The notes under the pieces were generated by a model, which was given only the letters and a program-made list of their open reading frames with translations, ran no database searches and was not told where the DNA came from. From Aphelocoma coerulescens (Eukaryota; Chordata; Aves; Passeriformes; Corvidae), in the NCBI RefSeq assembly GCF_041296385.1, contig NC_091020.1, forward strand, positions 31,886,001 through 31,950,000: 64,000 bases of DNA. Reading direction: 5' to 3'. Position numbers and translations under genes: made by a program. Shown here in pieces: positions 26,001 to 38,704 of this stretch. The first letter of the stretch is position 1. Each line of letters begins with the position of its first letter.

Positions 26001-26916
26001 AATTCTCTTAACAATGTTTGTGCCCCAACCTCTCTCAAAGAACATCTGAGCTAAGAAAACATGGCAAACAGCCGTGCAAGTTTCTTTGCTTTCAACTCCA
26101 TGTTTGCTTTCAGATTCTTTTGGTGGACTCAGATGTTCTACTTCTTAAAGAAAATTTAAGGGATTAACCTCAAGAGCAAGCTGTAGGATCAGGAGAGAGA
26201 AATTTAATTGATAGGGGCCAATTGAATTGGAAGAACTTGAAGAAGAAACACCAATTTGTATTTGAGCCTGGGTAAAGCACATGTTCTTCATTAGAGATGC
26301 TTTCTTATGAACTTCATAAAGGCAGACAAGCCAGAATGGCCAGAGCTGGATGCTGAAATAATCCAGTCCATGCTATAAAATGTGTGTGTGGGGATATGAT
26401 GATGTTTATTCACAAGTAGTGACCAATATAGAAAATATCAGGGCAGCACAAATAAAAGGTTAAAAAGCTTTTCAAATACAATGTTATACTTTGGCTGGAA
26501 GAATTGTATTAAACCATTGCCTTTGTTTAGGCTTCCAGGAAAGTTAAAATCCTACAAAATCTAAGTTATTAACAAGCCCATCTACTAATTAGGGCAACTG
26601 TGGGAACGCCATTTGGGAGAGCAGAACGAGACAAACCCGTGGTTTGCTCATGAAGCAGCAGCAGAGCTGAAATGCAGGAAGGTGTCCCAGATGGAGCTTT
26701 GTTTTCTCCCTGTGTGCTGCATCTGGTGCAGACACACATCAAGACCAAATGCAGTGAATTAAAACCAAGCACTTGTCTGGCAGCCTGCACAATTTGAGTG
26801 CAAAGACTGATTAGGGATTAAATCCTTCTGACAACTGAACCACTTAATAACAGAGGTTTCATAAGGTGGAAGGCTCCAGGCAGTTGGGCTGTGGAGCAAT
26901 TAGTTTTTGTTGTGGT

Positions 26917-26943
26917 AAAAAAAAAAAAAAACAAAAATAAAAA
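26917..26943. repeat. A-rich tract
   Basis: A run of about 15 A residues followed by CAAAAATAAAAA. No element body or target duplication is recognised next to it, so a retroposed tail is not supported. Confidence 0.75.
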
Positions 26944-27554
26944 GCACTGGAAAGTCCCAGTGTATTCATAGCAGGTAATTTATTTTTCTTGTGCTAATTT
27001 GAAAACTTACCTTCCATGAAAAATTAAGCATTGACTTAAAGAGTAGGGAGAGGAAGAAGAATGCAGGTGGGCAGGCAAGAGGGAGTGCATTGAATTTTGA
27101 CTGGCTTCAAAATGTGATGGAATTCTTTCACTAAGAAAAGTTTTGCCACTTCTTAGTAATTGTTGGAAGCAGCTCACAGGTGGATTTTGGAATAATTGAT
27201 GCTTAGAAAAAGTTGATATCTACCAAACTCTGATGTGCAGAGCAGAGAGAGAAACTAGAACCGGTCTGGAACTGAAAAAGGACAGTCTGGGTTCAGATTC
27301 ACAGCTAAACCTTCTTTTTAGGTTTGAACTAAGTGTGGCAACTCAAAACAATTTCTCACTTTTTGTGGATTCCTTGGAATTTTTACTCTTACCCTCAGAA
27401 AGTTAGGCACAGGAAGTCAGAAGAACTGGCAGAAAATTGCTTTTTAAGTGTGAAAGCATCAGTCATTGTGGAAGTCTATCTACACAGTTATTAGCAAATT
27501 CCTGCAACTCTACAGTCTCAATCATGCTTGTTTGTCAGTGTGTTCTCGGTTTAT

Positions 27555-27950
27555 TTTTCCCTGAGGTCCAATTAAGTCTGAGCTAATTAATCCAGAATTA
27601 TGCCTGCATTACCAAAATAAAGTGATTGTTTAGCATAACAAAGCTGATAATTAGTGTAACAGTAGGGATAATGTTAGTATCAGCAGCAGTGGCATGTACA
27701 GCCAAATTTGGGCTACCTGGAGACACCTCCCTCCAACAATCTTGTCTTGATGGGTTCTGCTACCTTGGAGCTCTTCTGGTGGTGACTTAAAAACCCCAAA
27801 TTCTTCAGACTGAAATTTGCCCTGCCATCGGTTAATTGTTTGCTATTTGGCAAGACACGCAATATAATTTAATAACTAATTTAATAATGAAAATTGCCAG
27901 GAGGATCTCGGGTAATTAATTATTTACTAGTATAAATATTTTCTGTACAA
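27555..27950. promoter_or_regulatory. Candidate regulatory block rich in TAAT cores
   Basis: Contains AATTAAG, GCTAATTAATCC, GATAATTAGTG, AATTTAATAACTAATTTAAT and GGTAATTAATTA, all homeodomain-type cores, spread over 400 bases of non-repetitive DNA. AT-rich DNA produces such cores by chance, so the call is weak without conservation data. Confidence 0.18.
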
Positions 27951-28901
27951 ATGAGAGATGTAAAAATTTAGTTCTTCTGACCCACATATCAGCTTAGAGT
28001 ACTCTATCTTAGCAGCTTAAGGATGCCATTATCTTCATCTCTTGCTCTACAATTTCTGGGATCTCACATCCTACATGGATAATGAAAACTCTTTTATAGT
28101 TTCTATGTCATGTCTGAACAATGATAGAGATTAGGAAAATTTTCTATGTCTAAGGCAAATGATATTCTGCCATAGATTGCCAAGGGAATTGTGACTTTCT
28201 GGTAGCTGAGGTGCATAAAATTTAGAGAAGCTGGTGAATTCTTTGATCTGGCATTTTACACAATTTCAACATCTGAAACTCTGTGTGGTACCGTCATCAG
28301 CTGGCATAAATCTGGGGACTCCATTATGTCCTCAGAATTTCAGACAAACCTGTTCTTCAGAGTAATTTAACTCTATTTGCTGCAGCTGGTTTCACATCCC
28401 TTAATCCATCTACAACTCCCATGTTTGGCAGTGCACAGGAATGGAGCAGGGAAATACTGAGTTTCTGTAATTCCTGGACATGAAGTTAAACTGGTAAACA
28501 AACAGAGTGACCTGGTAGAGATTGTGGGTTTGGGACAAGCAGTATGTGGTTGTCAGAGGACAAGAATGAGGGTCAGACAATCAGCATCTCACTCACAGGA
28601 GCTCCTTAACTAGCTGCATGATGCTGGATAAATCATTTTAATGTTTTTATGCTGTTCCTACTCCCACTTTTTACCTGTTTGTTTACAGTGCTACCTGGCA
28701 GTGTTTCTCTTTGTCTCTACAGAGCTTTGCACAGCACAGCCTTGGCCTGTGGCTGGAATTCCTCACTTTCACTCACAAATGATAAATATTTATTGCAGTG
28801 AGGTTCATCTCCTGCTGTGCAAGTACATGGAGCCAAGCCAAGGCACCTCGTGAGGTTGAACACTGCTTAAACTTAATGCCAATACTAACCATCCCACCTC
28901 G

Positions 28902-28916
28902 AAAAAAAAAAAAAAA
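28902..28916. repeat. Poly(A) tract
   Basis: A run of about 15 A residues following ATCCCACCTCG. There is no recognisable element upstream. Confidence 0.8.
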
Positions 28917-30384
28917 GAGATATTCCCCAGGGAATACATCCAATCAGAGAAACACTCGGTGTCCCTGCCATGGTTTTTGCATATGTGCACCTCACTTGCT
29001 ACAGCTGAACTTCTCAGCACGTGGTCTGTTCTTTTACACATTCCAGTAAAAAAAAAGGGGTGTTTTTAACTTATATTTAGCTAAAGCACGCAAAAATTAC
29101 TTGTTTCTACTTTATAAGTGCTGCAAGAATAACATGCTGATTTTTGCTGCAGCTATTATATTATTGCTATTTCTAGGGCAGATTGTGCCACCCAGCAAAA
29201 TTTACTTAAAACATACTCAAACTAACCCAATAGCATCAAGCAAAACCTCAAAAATGAGCTGACAACATCAAACAGAAGCTCAGAAACAACAAAAAGAGAA
29301 CCAGCTTTAAAGTTTCAGTTGATAGCAGAACTGGGTTGTTATCCAGCTCTTTCTGGATGGAGGCTTGTGGACATGGCTCTAGTATCAGTAAGTGTGGTAG
29401 ACATGGGAAGAAATGTACTTTATAAAACACAGGATGGGTGTACAGACTTGAAAACAGTTTCAGAATATATGGCACAGTATTTCACATTCTGCTTTTCAGG
29501 TCAATTGCAGAAGGTTTTCATTTAAAAATTACAAAGGTCTCTAAGAAATCACAAATCTGAAGGAATTTTTTGCTCTTGAAATGTCAACACCTTAAAAATG
29601 AGTTATTGATCCATTTTTGCCATCTCTCCTGCCATTAGCACTGAAATAGTGGGCTCAGTTGTTCAGGTAATTTATTCTTGTTTCTCAGTTTTAAAATTCA
29701 AGCACAAACGGGTAAGCACTGTTAGATCCCACCACGTGGGATGTTTTGGGTTTATTGGCCAGCAAACCAACTGGCAATAGCACAACACAGCCTCTTAAAT
29801 TTGCCATGGCTAAACAGACACAAAATGATGTACAATAACCTACACAAGCAGATGGAGATATATTACTGTGAAAAAGCTCCATCCTTAGAGCTGCTTAAAA
29901 GTTCTTTTTCTCCTGTAAAAATTTATCTGCAATAAAAAACCCCATCTGATTTCCTAGGAAAGAGAATTTAAAAATTGTTGTTAGTGAAATATCTCCTTTT
30001 CATTGGTTTTTACATGAAAGAGAAAAAAAAGTAAGGAAAATTTTGTGAAATCTGAGACAATGGTGAATGTCCCAGAACCCACAAGGCAAAGCAGCAGTGA
30101 ACCAAATTCTTGCTGTTGGTATACTGAGAAGTGGAGAAACACCACTGAGTTCTGTGCCAGTGTTCAGAACAGGAATCTGGAAGCTCTGACACACATTTTA
30201 GTAGCCAAAGGAAGCAGTTTGCATTCTTTATCTTTCACAGGCTCTGATTCACAGCTCTTACACTGCATTTCTGGAGTTGCTGCTTCCTGGTTGTGACCCA
30301 GCCTGGTGTCATCAAACAATCAATAAATTCTATTTCCAGGAAAATGCATTTAAATATTGAGCACATTGGCTGAGTGCAGAAGTG

Positions 30385-30490
30385 AGGTGAAGACAATAAC
30401 AATCACTCCAGGTAATTAGTGATCAGCAGATGGCTTTTTTCCTATTAATTCTCTCAGACTGTGGTGCCGAGGTCAAAGCTTTGACCTCTT
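30385..30490. promoter_or_regulatory. Candidate enhancer-like motif cluster with 20-bp palindrome
   Basis: Within about 100 bases lie a tandem pair of SOX-type ACAAT cores (ACAATAACAAT, 30393-30403), a homeodomain TAATTA (30413-30418), an E-box CAGATG (30427-30432) and a perfect 20-bp palindrome at 30469-30488. The palindrome holds two AGGTCA nuclear-receptor half-sites as an inverted repeat with six-base spacer, and two TCAAAG/CTTTGA TCF-type cores. The sites are directly visible; regulatory activity is inference. Confidence 0.3.
30469..30488. repeat. Perfect 20-bp palindrome
   Basis: GAGGTCAAAGCTTTGACCTC equals its own reverse complement over all 20 bases. A perfect palindrome of this length at a given site is rare by chance (ten matched pairs). 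Confidence 0.97.
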
Positions 30491-31536
30491 GTGGGGTCCC
30501 CTCTGATTGCAGAGCCCAGCCTGAGTGACAGTCACTGCCAAGGAACTTCCATGACAGGCAGGATGGTGGAGACCAGGGAATAAAGAAATACACTTTTCCA
30601 GTTACACTGTGCTTGTTCTCAGAGCTAATCACCTTCCTGAGAGCCAGCAAATGAGACAAAAATATTCTGTGGTGGATTCCTCCAGTTCCCTGTTAATGTT
30701 GGCAGCTCCTGTGATTTTAATCATGTCTCTTGGCATGCATTAAATGGAAAGCTCCATCCTTGAAAAGGACAGTAATTTAAACTGAGTAGTAGATGCTGCA
30801 AGTAGAGTTTTTCAGATGCATGTTTTTCATTCCGAAAATAAAGTAAAACAATTAAGGTATTTATTTTTGGGGGGGAAAAAAAAAGCCAGCAAAACCCACC
30901 CCACAATCCTTTCTTGAGGCAGTGGCATTGTGTTGTGTGTAAGGTACCAGGAGAGCTTCAATCCAGCGAATTCTGAATCCTAACCCTTGTTAGTGTCAGT
31001 GAGATTTTATGATGATTGCTCTGTGACTTTTTCTGGCTTAGCTGCCTTAAAGCCTTTTTGCCAACAGAGCAGATGGAAACAAATACATTTAACCTTGCAT
31101 TAAATGGGTTTGCTTCAGAATAATGCTTCCTCTGGTTAGTCCCCTTCACAAGCATCCAAAAAATTGGTAGTCAGTATGAAACATTCCTATATATTAATAA
31201 ATTCATAGTCAAGACTGGAGGCTATGAAAGAAGGAAAGAATGCTTTTGTCAACAAGCAGAATATGTTTGGGTATTGCGTGGGCTCATTTTTAGTTTAGAT
31301 TTTTGGGCCATGTACAGATGTGTCAGGGGCCAAACAGCTCAGCAAGGTTGGTGACTCTTTGAGGTTTTAATGACTTGGAGCACATGGGCAGAGAGATATG
31401 ACAAGTGATGGGGAGGAGGAAATAATCAGAAAATATACTGGAAAAAAGAATGCGAAGAACTCACTCCAATCAGATTTGAGTAAAGTCCCCAAAATCCCAT
31501 ATATTAAGGAAGGTCGCAGCTTATTCTGATTTTTAT

Positions 31537-31564
31537 AAATATCTATATAAATATATAGATATTT
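31537..31564. repeat. AT-rich inverted repeat (cruciform-like)
   Basis: AAATATCTATATA and TATATAGATATTT are exact reverse complements separated by two bases. Such AT palindromes can extrude or break. It is not linked to any gene here. Confidence 0.85.
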
Positions 31565-32358
31565 TACCAGATTAAATAAAATAGATGAATGAAAAAAATA
31601 TAAACTACAGAGATGGACTAATAGTTTTTGGTTCGACATCTCACTGACTTCTCCTCACACAAAATAGAGGGAGATCCTTGCAACTTGCACTGTGGTTTTT
31701 CAATATTCATCTTGCTAACAAGAGCACATGCTTTCTTTTAATCAGATTTTTTTCTGAGTTTTAATAATATTAACACAGTTAACGACACTTGTTATGTCTT
31801 GCTTCTAGAAGGAGTAATAAAAATAATTTCTTTTTACTAAAAAGTCATGAAATTCAGTCTGCAATGCTTCATCTCATGCTTGCAGTATCAATCACGTCTT
31901 CATCCGATGTCATGGAACTATTTACAGTATCCCATCAAAAATAATCAAGTGTTTGATCAAATAGAAGAGTCAAAATAAAAAAGAAATATGATATAAGATG
32001 TTGATTTAAGGGCAGTTGAGACTATATAAACAAAATTGTGTCACTTTGACTACCCTCAGGCTCTAGAAATTTCTGTTTAGTTGCAGAGAAGTGGGAGTTC
32101 TGGATATTTTCCATCCTAATATTCTGAAATCAGGAGCCAGGAGCAGGACTCTGCAGTAAGAACCGGAAATTTTTTATTACACTTCTGTTTAGGAAAGTAT
32201 ATTGAAACAGAAAGCTTAAAAACCAAATGCAACATTATTCAAGAAATTGAGGGAGAAGTGATTAGGCCCAAACCAGTCATTTGGTTTGAATTAAATGGAA
32301 GAAGAACATTTGGAAACAGATCTGTAGAAGAGAAATGGCTTAAGTATAGATATAAAAT

Positions 32359-32374
32359 GAGAGAGAGAGAGAAA
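32359..32374. repeat. (GA)n microsatellite
   Basis: About seven GA units followed by AAGA. A short simple repeat. Confidence 0.85.
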
Positions 32375-33197
32375 GATGTTATATAAGGCTACAAAAAGTC
32401 AATGGCTAGGATCAGCTCATTTTTTATTTGATATCAATGTCGATAATAAAAAAAAAATTGAAGGAATTGTTGTAAATGGAACTTTATTTTTTTGCTGTAG
32501 TAGTTTATCAACTGCAGTATCATTTGTGAAATTGTGTTCTAACTTGTGGAGGATGGGATGTAGTACAAATTTTATAAAGTGCTAAGTGGCTGTGAGGAAC
32601 CAGGAACAGGCAGCGTTGGGAAGAGGAGGACTGAACTAGATGATTAGTTTATTTCCTCAATAAATGTTTTTAGGCTCCTGGTGAAAGAGATGGAAATAGG
32701 CTAATAAACTCCTTGTTGGCCTGTAAAAAAAGATGAAAAGGCCAAGAAATACAAGTCCAGTTCACTAAGAGCGAATGCAATGAGGAATAACAAATATGTC
32801 AAAATAATACAGGTAGTGTTGCAAAATAAGATACAACTGCCAGGAAAGAAGTAACTCCAGGTATGCTTTGACAGTGAAAATCAAATTGAGGGACTTCCCA
32901 GTATACAAACCCCCTCAAACCTATTAAAGAAAAAACTCCCACAGTCTATTTGCTGCAAGTTGGACAGGAATAGTTCATTCTCCATGTTCATAATGAACAG
33001 CAGTGAAATTCTTGAAGAGAGATTGAAGTTTGATGCTCAGAAAAAGCCCTTTCCTCGTGGTGGGACAATGGCAGCTTTGGGACAGCTCTGTGGGCAAGGG
33101 CAAGGAGTGGTGCTGCCTGTGCTGCTGGATTGTGGAATCCTTGATCATTAATGATGGGCAGAGCTGTCCATGCTCCTGTCCTGGTGCAGGGGTGAGC

Positions 33198-33233
33198 GCC
33201 CTGTGACCCCTTCAGGCCCTGTGACCCCTCCAG
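33198..33233. repeat. 18-bp tandem duplication
   Basis: GCCCTGTGACCCCTTCAG is followed at once by the same 18 bases with one change (CTCCAG for CTTCAG). It is a recent-looking local duplication in a GC-richer spot. Confidence 0.9.
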
Positions 33234-35630
33234 ATGTGTCCAGGACACATCTCTGTGCTTGTGTTTAGAGACTTGTGTCAGGTAAATGTTTCCACTTCCT
33301 ACATCCTTCGGCCTTGCTGCTTGCCAAAGTGAAAAATTGCCCTTTCTGGCACAGAAATGTTTACCATCTGGTAATGGTTTACCATTTTTTCGTCTGGTGT
33401 ATCAGATGAAAGTGTCAGCCAGAGAGCTCAGTGCCACAGGAAAGCTGCTTTGCACATCCATCCCTTAGGAGATTAGCCAGCACACCAGTTCCAAAACCTC
33501 AGGAAGCATGAAAAGGACTTTAGAAGACAGTCACACCATCAAAATAAGATGTTCACCTTCTCCTCAGCTTTTTCCTGGTATTCTGTGGTCAGTAACACCA
33601 GCTGTTCTTGTTGTGCATGTGTGGCATAGCTTCCAACCACATGAAGGTTTCACTGTGTACAAAAATGGGAGCTCAGGTACCATGGAGAAACAACTGTGAG
33701 TGGAGAATTCATTGCAGATGTGGGCTTTGTTTTCCTGACAGTGTCACTAAAACATCAGTGTGTTATCAGCACCATCCTCATACTAAATTCAGTAATACCA
33801 CACCTGCTACTAGGAAGAAAATTAAATCTATCCTAGCCAAAATCAGGACAGATCAGGACAAATAAAAGATTCCAAGGACCAAATGTGAATACTTTGCATT
33901 ACAGGAAGAAGAATACACCAATTGCAAGAAAATAATTTGTTCTCCAAACCAGCCAACCGAATGTAATGGATTGAAATACTGAAACATTGCTCTTCATATT
34001 ACTCATCATATTTTTAAAGTTACATTCTATTATGTCCTATGACTTCATGTAAGAATCTTTGCAGGAAGGCTCAGATTATTATCACACAATAGTTCATAAC
34101 ATATAAACCCCCCCTGTCTAATGTTATATAATAGGCAAAGTGTGGGAATTAAATTATATCCTTAATATACTGTTATATCAGCTCTGAAATGAAGACATGC
34201 TGGGAATGGAAAAATTAGTAGTAAAGAGGGAAAGGATCTAAGAGAACAGCTTCTGTTAATTCAGTATTATTTTCAAGTTGAGTGCTTGTTTGTAAGACCT
34301 TGTTACACCACAGCACTCTCAGGTTATCTTCACTCTTATGCCAGAGAGTTACGTGGGCATGAAAGGAACATCCCATTTAGAAGAAAGAAATTTCAAATAA
34401 TCCAACTAGTCCAGCATGATGGAAAGATGTTGGGACTTCATAGGGAAATGTCTTCACAAGCCAGAGAATAAATGTTTCTTTCCAGCATTGAGAGTGTGAT
34501 TGCAGTCTCACAAAATGCAATTTCTTGGGATGAGACTGAAAGTTGAGGGTCAATTCTGTCGACTACGTAGTCTGCAAAGTTATTTCTTTCAATTATTTTT
34601 CAGTCAGTTGCCATACCCATCATTATAGTTTGTGGTGATCTGGCATTTTATAAACAGGAGTAGCTCCAAGAATGACCAGAATTTTCTGATCTCATTCCCA
34701 AGACGATCTAGATTTTTAAAAAGGGGAAATATGAAAACTTGAACTTTCTCATGTGTGCGAGAATTAATGTTAGAGTGGTCAAAACAAGTGATGATCAAAC
34801 TCTACAGTCACACATTTGCAGATATATAATCAGTGGTTTGTTAGAACCTCAGTGGGTCACAGGATTTCCAACGCTTTCTGTGTTGATATAACATTCAAGT
34901 GGGGTTTGTTTGACTGCACTTAATTGCTGTGAAGCTAACTAATAAAACACTATACAGTGTGAAAAGGCAAGGCAGAATTCTGCACTAGGATTGCAGTCTT
35001 TACGCAGCAGCTCTATTAGCAGATCAGGATAACAAGTACGTTGTGATTAATGACCAGAAAAGAAGCTTCTGGGGATTAGGCACTTCAGAAATAATTCTAA
35101 ATAGCTCCATGCAGCAGGTTTCATGCTAATACTGGTTTGATCTACAGCTGCTGGAGACATAAACCAGCTTCAGTTCATTGCGTTTGGTGAAATAACCCTG
35201 ATTTATACTAGCTGAGGATGTTCCTTTGCATGGTCGGGATTGTTGCTGCATAGTTTCATTGCAGTATGACAGAAAAAGAAATAGGCTTATCCAGAGTTGT
35301 GTTAGAGATGTAGCAGTGCAGTGATGCAAGGTGTTTTGGGATGAACTGAGCTGCTCATATCCAGTTTGCATATGCAGCAGCATTGTGGGGCTGGTCGTGT
35401 TTAGCAGAGACCCAGCTGCAGGAAATTAGTCCCATAGTTCCTAGGAAACTTTTGTTTCTCATTCTGGCCGTTCATCAGGGTGATGCCACGAAGATTTTTT
35501 GCCTTTTCTTTTATACCCCTGTTATACCTTTTTACAACTTCTCTATTCTTAGTGCTTTTTCCTACATTCTTGGACTTGTTTGTCAACCTAGGAGACTAAA
35601 CATTTAAGAAGCTTCATAGCCAGGGATCAG

Positions 35631-35940
35631 TGTGCCCCAGAGCCCAAGGTCCTTTCCAGAACACATTCTGTAAACCAAGATAGAACCATCCAGGGGCAGG
35701 TTCCTTGGGGAGAGGGGCTCACTTGAGCCTCTCATTGGGGAATCTTTGATAGATATGCTAATTAGTAAAACCTATAATGTTATACCAGATCTTTTGGGGA
35801 TATACTCGGGGGGACGCATTTCGATGCATATGACCCGGACGTGTGCACCTAAGGATCCTTAAAATAAATACCAAGGTAAAATCCCTTTTCCGCTTCTAAC
35901 TGTGTTTGACTCTTGATTTTAAGACCAGGAAAAGGCATCA
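35631..35940 (+). mobile_element. Compact avian ERV solo LTR (ERVL-like)
   Basis: About 310 bp running from TGTGCCCCAGAGCCC to AAAAGGCATCA. An AATAAA poly(A) signal lies at 35863-35868, about 70 bases before the 3' end, followed by the GTGTTTGACTCTTGATTTTA stretch that I associate with U5 of bird ERVL-type LTRs. CpGs are concentrated at 35805-35852 (for example GGACGC, TTCGATG, CCCGGACG) in a window that is otherwise CpG-poor, which suggests the copy is not old. I do not see a clean target duplication: 5' flank ATCAG, 3' flank AGGGC. The ends may therefore be off by several bases or a flank has changed. No internal retroviral genes adjoin it. Confidence 0.75.
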
Positions 35941-38704
35941 AGGGCTTGATTTTCCTGAAGGGAAAAGAAAAACTTATGTAGAATAACAAGGAAATGGGTG
36001 ACTTTTTATTTCAGAGCTTTAGAGGACTGCTAGAAGAAAGTGGCAGCCCTTCCTTGGCCTTTGTTAGTGTCACTACTCTTTCCAAAAAATGGACTTAATG
36101 CTTTAGAATCCTGCAGTCTTAAATGATTCAGTGACTATCCATAAAAAGGGACACATGCACCCAGAATTCCTACTGGTTACCTTCTTGTAAAGCTAGGTCA
36201 ATTAGTCTCCTAACTGACTAAAGAAAAGCAAAAGCACCAACCCCAGCTGTGTCTATATGGTATGTAATGTGTATTTGAGAGGACACAATTTGCTAAAACT
36301 GGCACAGGTTATTTCCCTGAACCCAAGGAGTGGCCATACAGATATAATCCTGCTATACCTCTTCACTATTTCATAAAACTCCCCAAACCCTCTAAAGTCT
36401 TAATAAAATTAGCAAGAGTGACAGAGCACTCAAAATATTTACAGAATTACACCCTAAAATAGGATCTGGGTGCCTGTTAAATTCACTGGTCTCTAGGACT
36501 GTTCCCAGTGCTTTGGCTCTCCCATTCTGCTGTTGCCCCCTCTTTGCTGCCTCTCACATGGTCACAGTCTCCAGCCAGAGCAACCATGGGAGAACCTCTG
36601 AAAGTCTCAAGGGGTGAACTTCCCTTCGTGTTCTCAGGCATGAAGCGAAGATCCATATGAGTGGCACAGGATGTAAATGCTCTAAAACTGCTCCCCTCAG
36701 TTGCTTTGCCAGTATTTAAGTGTTGTTTGGCTATTTAGCTTTATTTTCTGAGTCCTGAACTTGCCTCTCCTGCACTGGCCTCTGCTGTTCTGTCTCCAGG
36801 AGACATTGAGGGATGGGTTCTACTTCATCTTATTTCTTTTTCACTGATGCAGTACTGCCTTAGTTATGGAAGAATGGTCTATAAATGCCACATGGATGCG
36901 TTCTCAGTACAAAACATAGTAATATTTTAAGGTATTTGATTTAACACATTCCAGGAAAAGAACTTTGGTAGCCAAACTGAATGAATACAATTGCAGACAA
37001 AGTGAAAATCAAGTCCATCTTACAGCAATTACCAAGTATTAATGAAATCTTCTAAATGTGGTTAAATCAAAACTAATAGGTTTTGAATTTCTTTAGAGAC
37101 CTGAGGTATGTGAGATGCCACACCTCCATTTTTGTTTTAACCCACAACTCATATTTGACTCTCTAGTACAAATTTGAAATTTCTCTTTGGGATGGATCAT
37201 CTTTGCCTGGTCCTTTTGTATTACATTATGTGGCTCCTTCATAATTATAAAGATTTATCTACTCTCAGAATCCTTCCGAAACAGCTCTTCAGGCATAGTT
37301 CCAGCATAGGTTTTACTAAACAGGAGAAAGACATTTTAAATCTCAATTAAAGAGCCTAGCCTGGTAATTATTCTTGACTAGCTATTTTGGTAAACTTCCA
37401 AATGCAGCCAAATCCTAAGAGTTCAATTAAACACAACCCCTGAATACATTTATTGAAGTAGCTCCATTATAGTAAAGACTGAAGATTTTTTTTTTTTTTA
37501 ATGCCCTGTTAAAGCAATCCTGGTTGTTACTTTTCAGGACGGTATCTGTCTTGCTTTATTTCTTATCTGTCAGCCAGACTTCACTCTGAATTACACTGGC
37601 CATTCAGTATGGAAAGCCAGGCTGCTGAAGGGCCATCTGCAAGGGGGATGAGATTTACCTTGTTCCAAAACAGGCACTGCTGTGGCACAACAATTACTGG
37701 CTGTGTGGAGAAATAAAACTGGTTATCAGTGAGGTCTGGGCTCTGGCACAGGGCTCAGCTCCAATGCCTCAGCTCAGTCACTGCTTTTGCTTTTTCACCT
37801 GGATTTCTCCTCCCTGAGGATTCTTATTCACGTCGTCCCAAAGGTTAATTGCCCTGAAATCCCTGTGCAGGGTGTGAGATAGACACAAATGCACAAATCT
37901 GTACTGGATCAGTTAAAAACTACAGGAAACCTATTGTAAAACTGAGAAAGGTTGTTACAACTTACAGAAATAACCTGCCATTACATCATTGACTTGTACT
38001 CTGTCTTTTTCAGACATACAGAAATCACACTCACAGAAAGAGGATGAAACAAGAGACAGTAGAGGATGGTTACAAAAGGTTTTGTGAGTCTTAGACACCT
38101 CCTAGAACCTTGAAGTGTACCCTGATAGGCTTTCAGTTTTGGGTCAGGATTGCATTTGTATCAGTGGTGGAGTCACCAGTTTGGGGATAATAGTTTTCCT
38201 TTAAAAAAGCAAGAAATAGATTTTAAACTAAACAGACACTTCTACATTTTTACTCTTCATTTTTTCAGTTTCTAAATGATAACATAGGCTTTAAACTGAC
38301 AATGAAATTGATTCATCTAGAAAAAACTGAAACAGAGATCTTATATTTTTTAAAAAAGTTTTATTACAATTTAAATTAATTATATGAAGAAATAGAAATA
38401 ATTTCCTGAAATTTTAACTTCACTTTTTATTATGCAGTATCTACCTTTCATACTAAAAAATTTTAACAAAATGTGCTGAAACTGTCACTCAGTGCTGTCA
38501 CTCCTTGGGCTCAGCATTTATTATGCCTGCAGGTAATGAGAGGGAGCCTTGACTCAGCTGTGATCACCCTGGCAGATGTGACTCAGATTCTGACTGCAAG
38601 ACAATTCCCTCTGCAGCAGTGACGAGGGTAAATGGTGTGCAAGGCAGAACCATGCATTGCTCTATATTTAGGGAGTCACAGCAAGAAAACCACAGTGTGC
38701 CCTC
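35941..38704. other. Unique noncoding DNA, no gene seen
   Basis: AT-rich sequence with a T-run at 37486-37499. No exon, RNA gene or transposon recognised. Confidence 0.55.

Larger units (their letters stand above)
22336..30339. other. Unique noncoding DNA, no gene seen
   Basis: AT-rich sequence with simple tracts (C-rich 23044-23062, A-rich 26917-26942, TA-rich 25505-25525, A14-15 at 28902-28916). No credible exon, RNA gene or transposon copy was recognised. Homeodomain-type motifs cluster near 27.56-27.95 kb. Confidence 0.55.
30491..35630. other. Unique noncoding DNA, no gene seen
   Basis: Holds an AT-rich 13+13 inverted repeat at 31537-31564, a (GA)n tract at 32359-32374, an 18-bp duplication at 33198-33233 and a 12-bp palindrome GACTACGTAGTC at 34561-34572. 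No exon recognised. Confidence 0.55.

Noticed and set aside
26917..26943. Poly(A) tail of a processed pseudogene or SINE
   Set aside because: No gene-like or tRNA/7SL-like body upstream and no target duplication seen. The same applies to the A/T runs at 9761, 28902, 41885, 53460 and 62243.
32988..33248. 86-codon minus-strand frame in a GC-richer stretch as a possible exon
   Set aside because: It overlaps an 18-bp tandem duplication, has frames open on both strands and no family resemblance.
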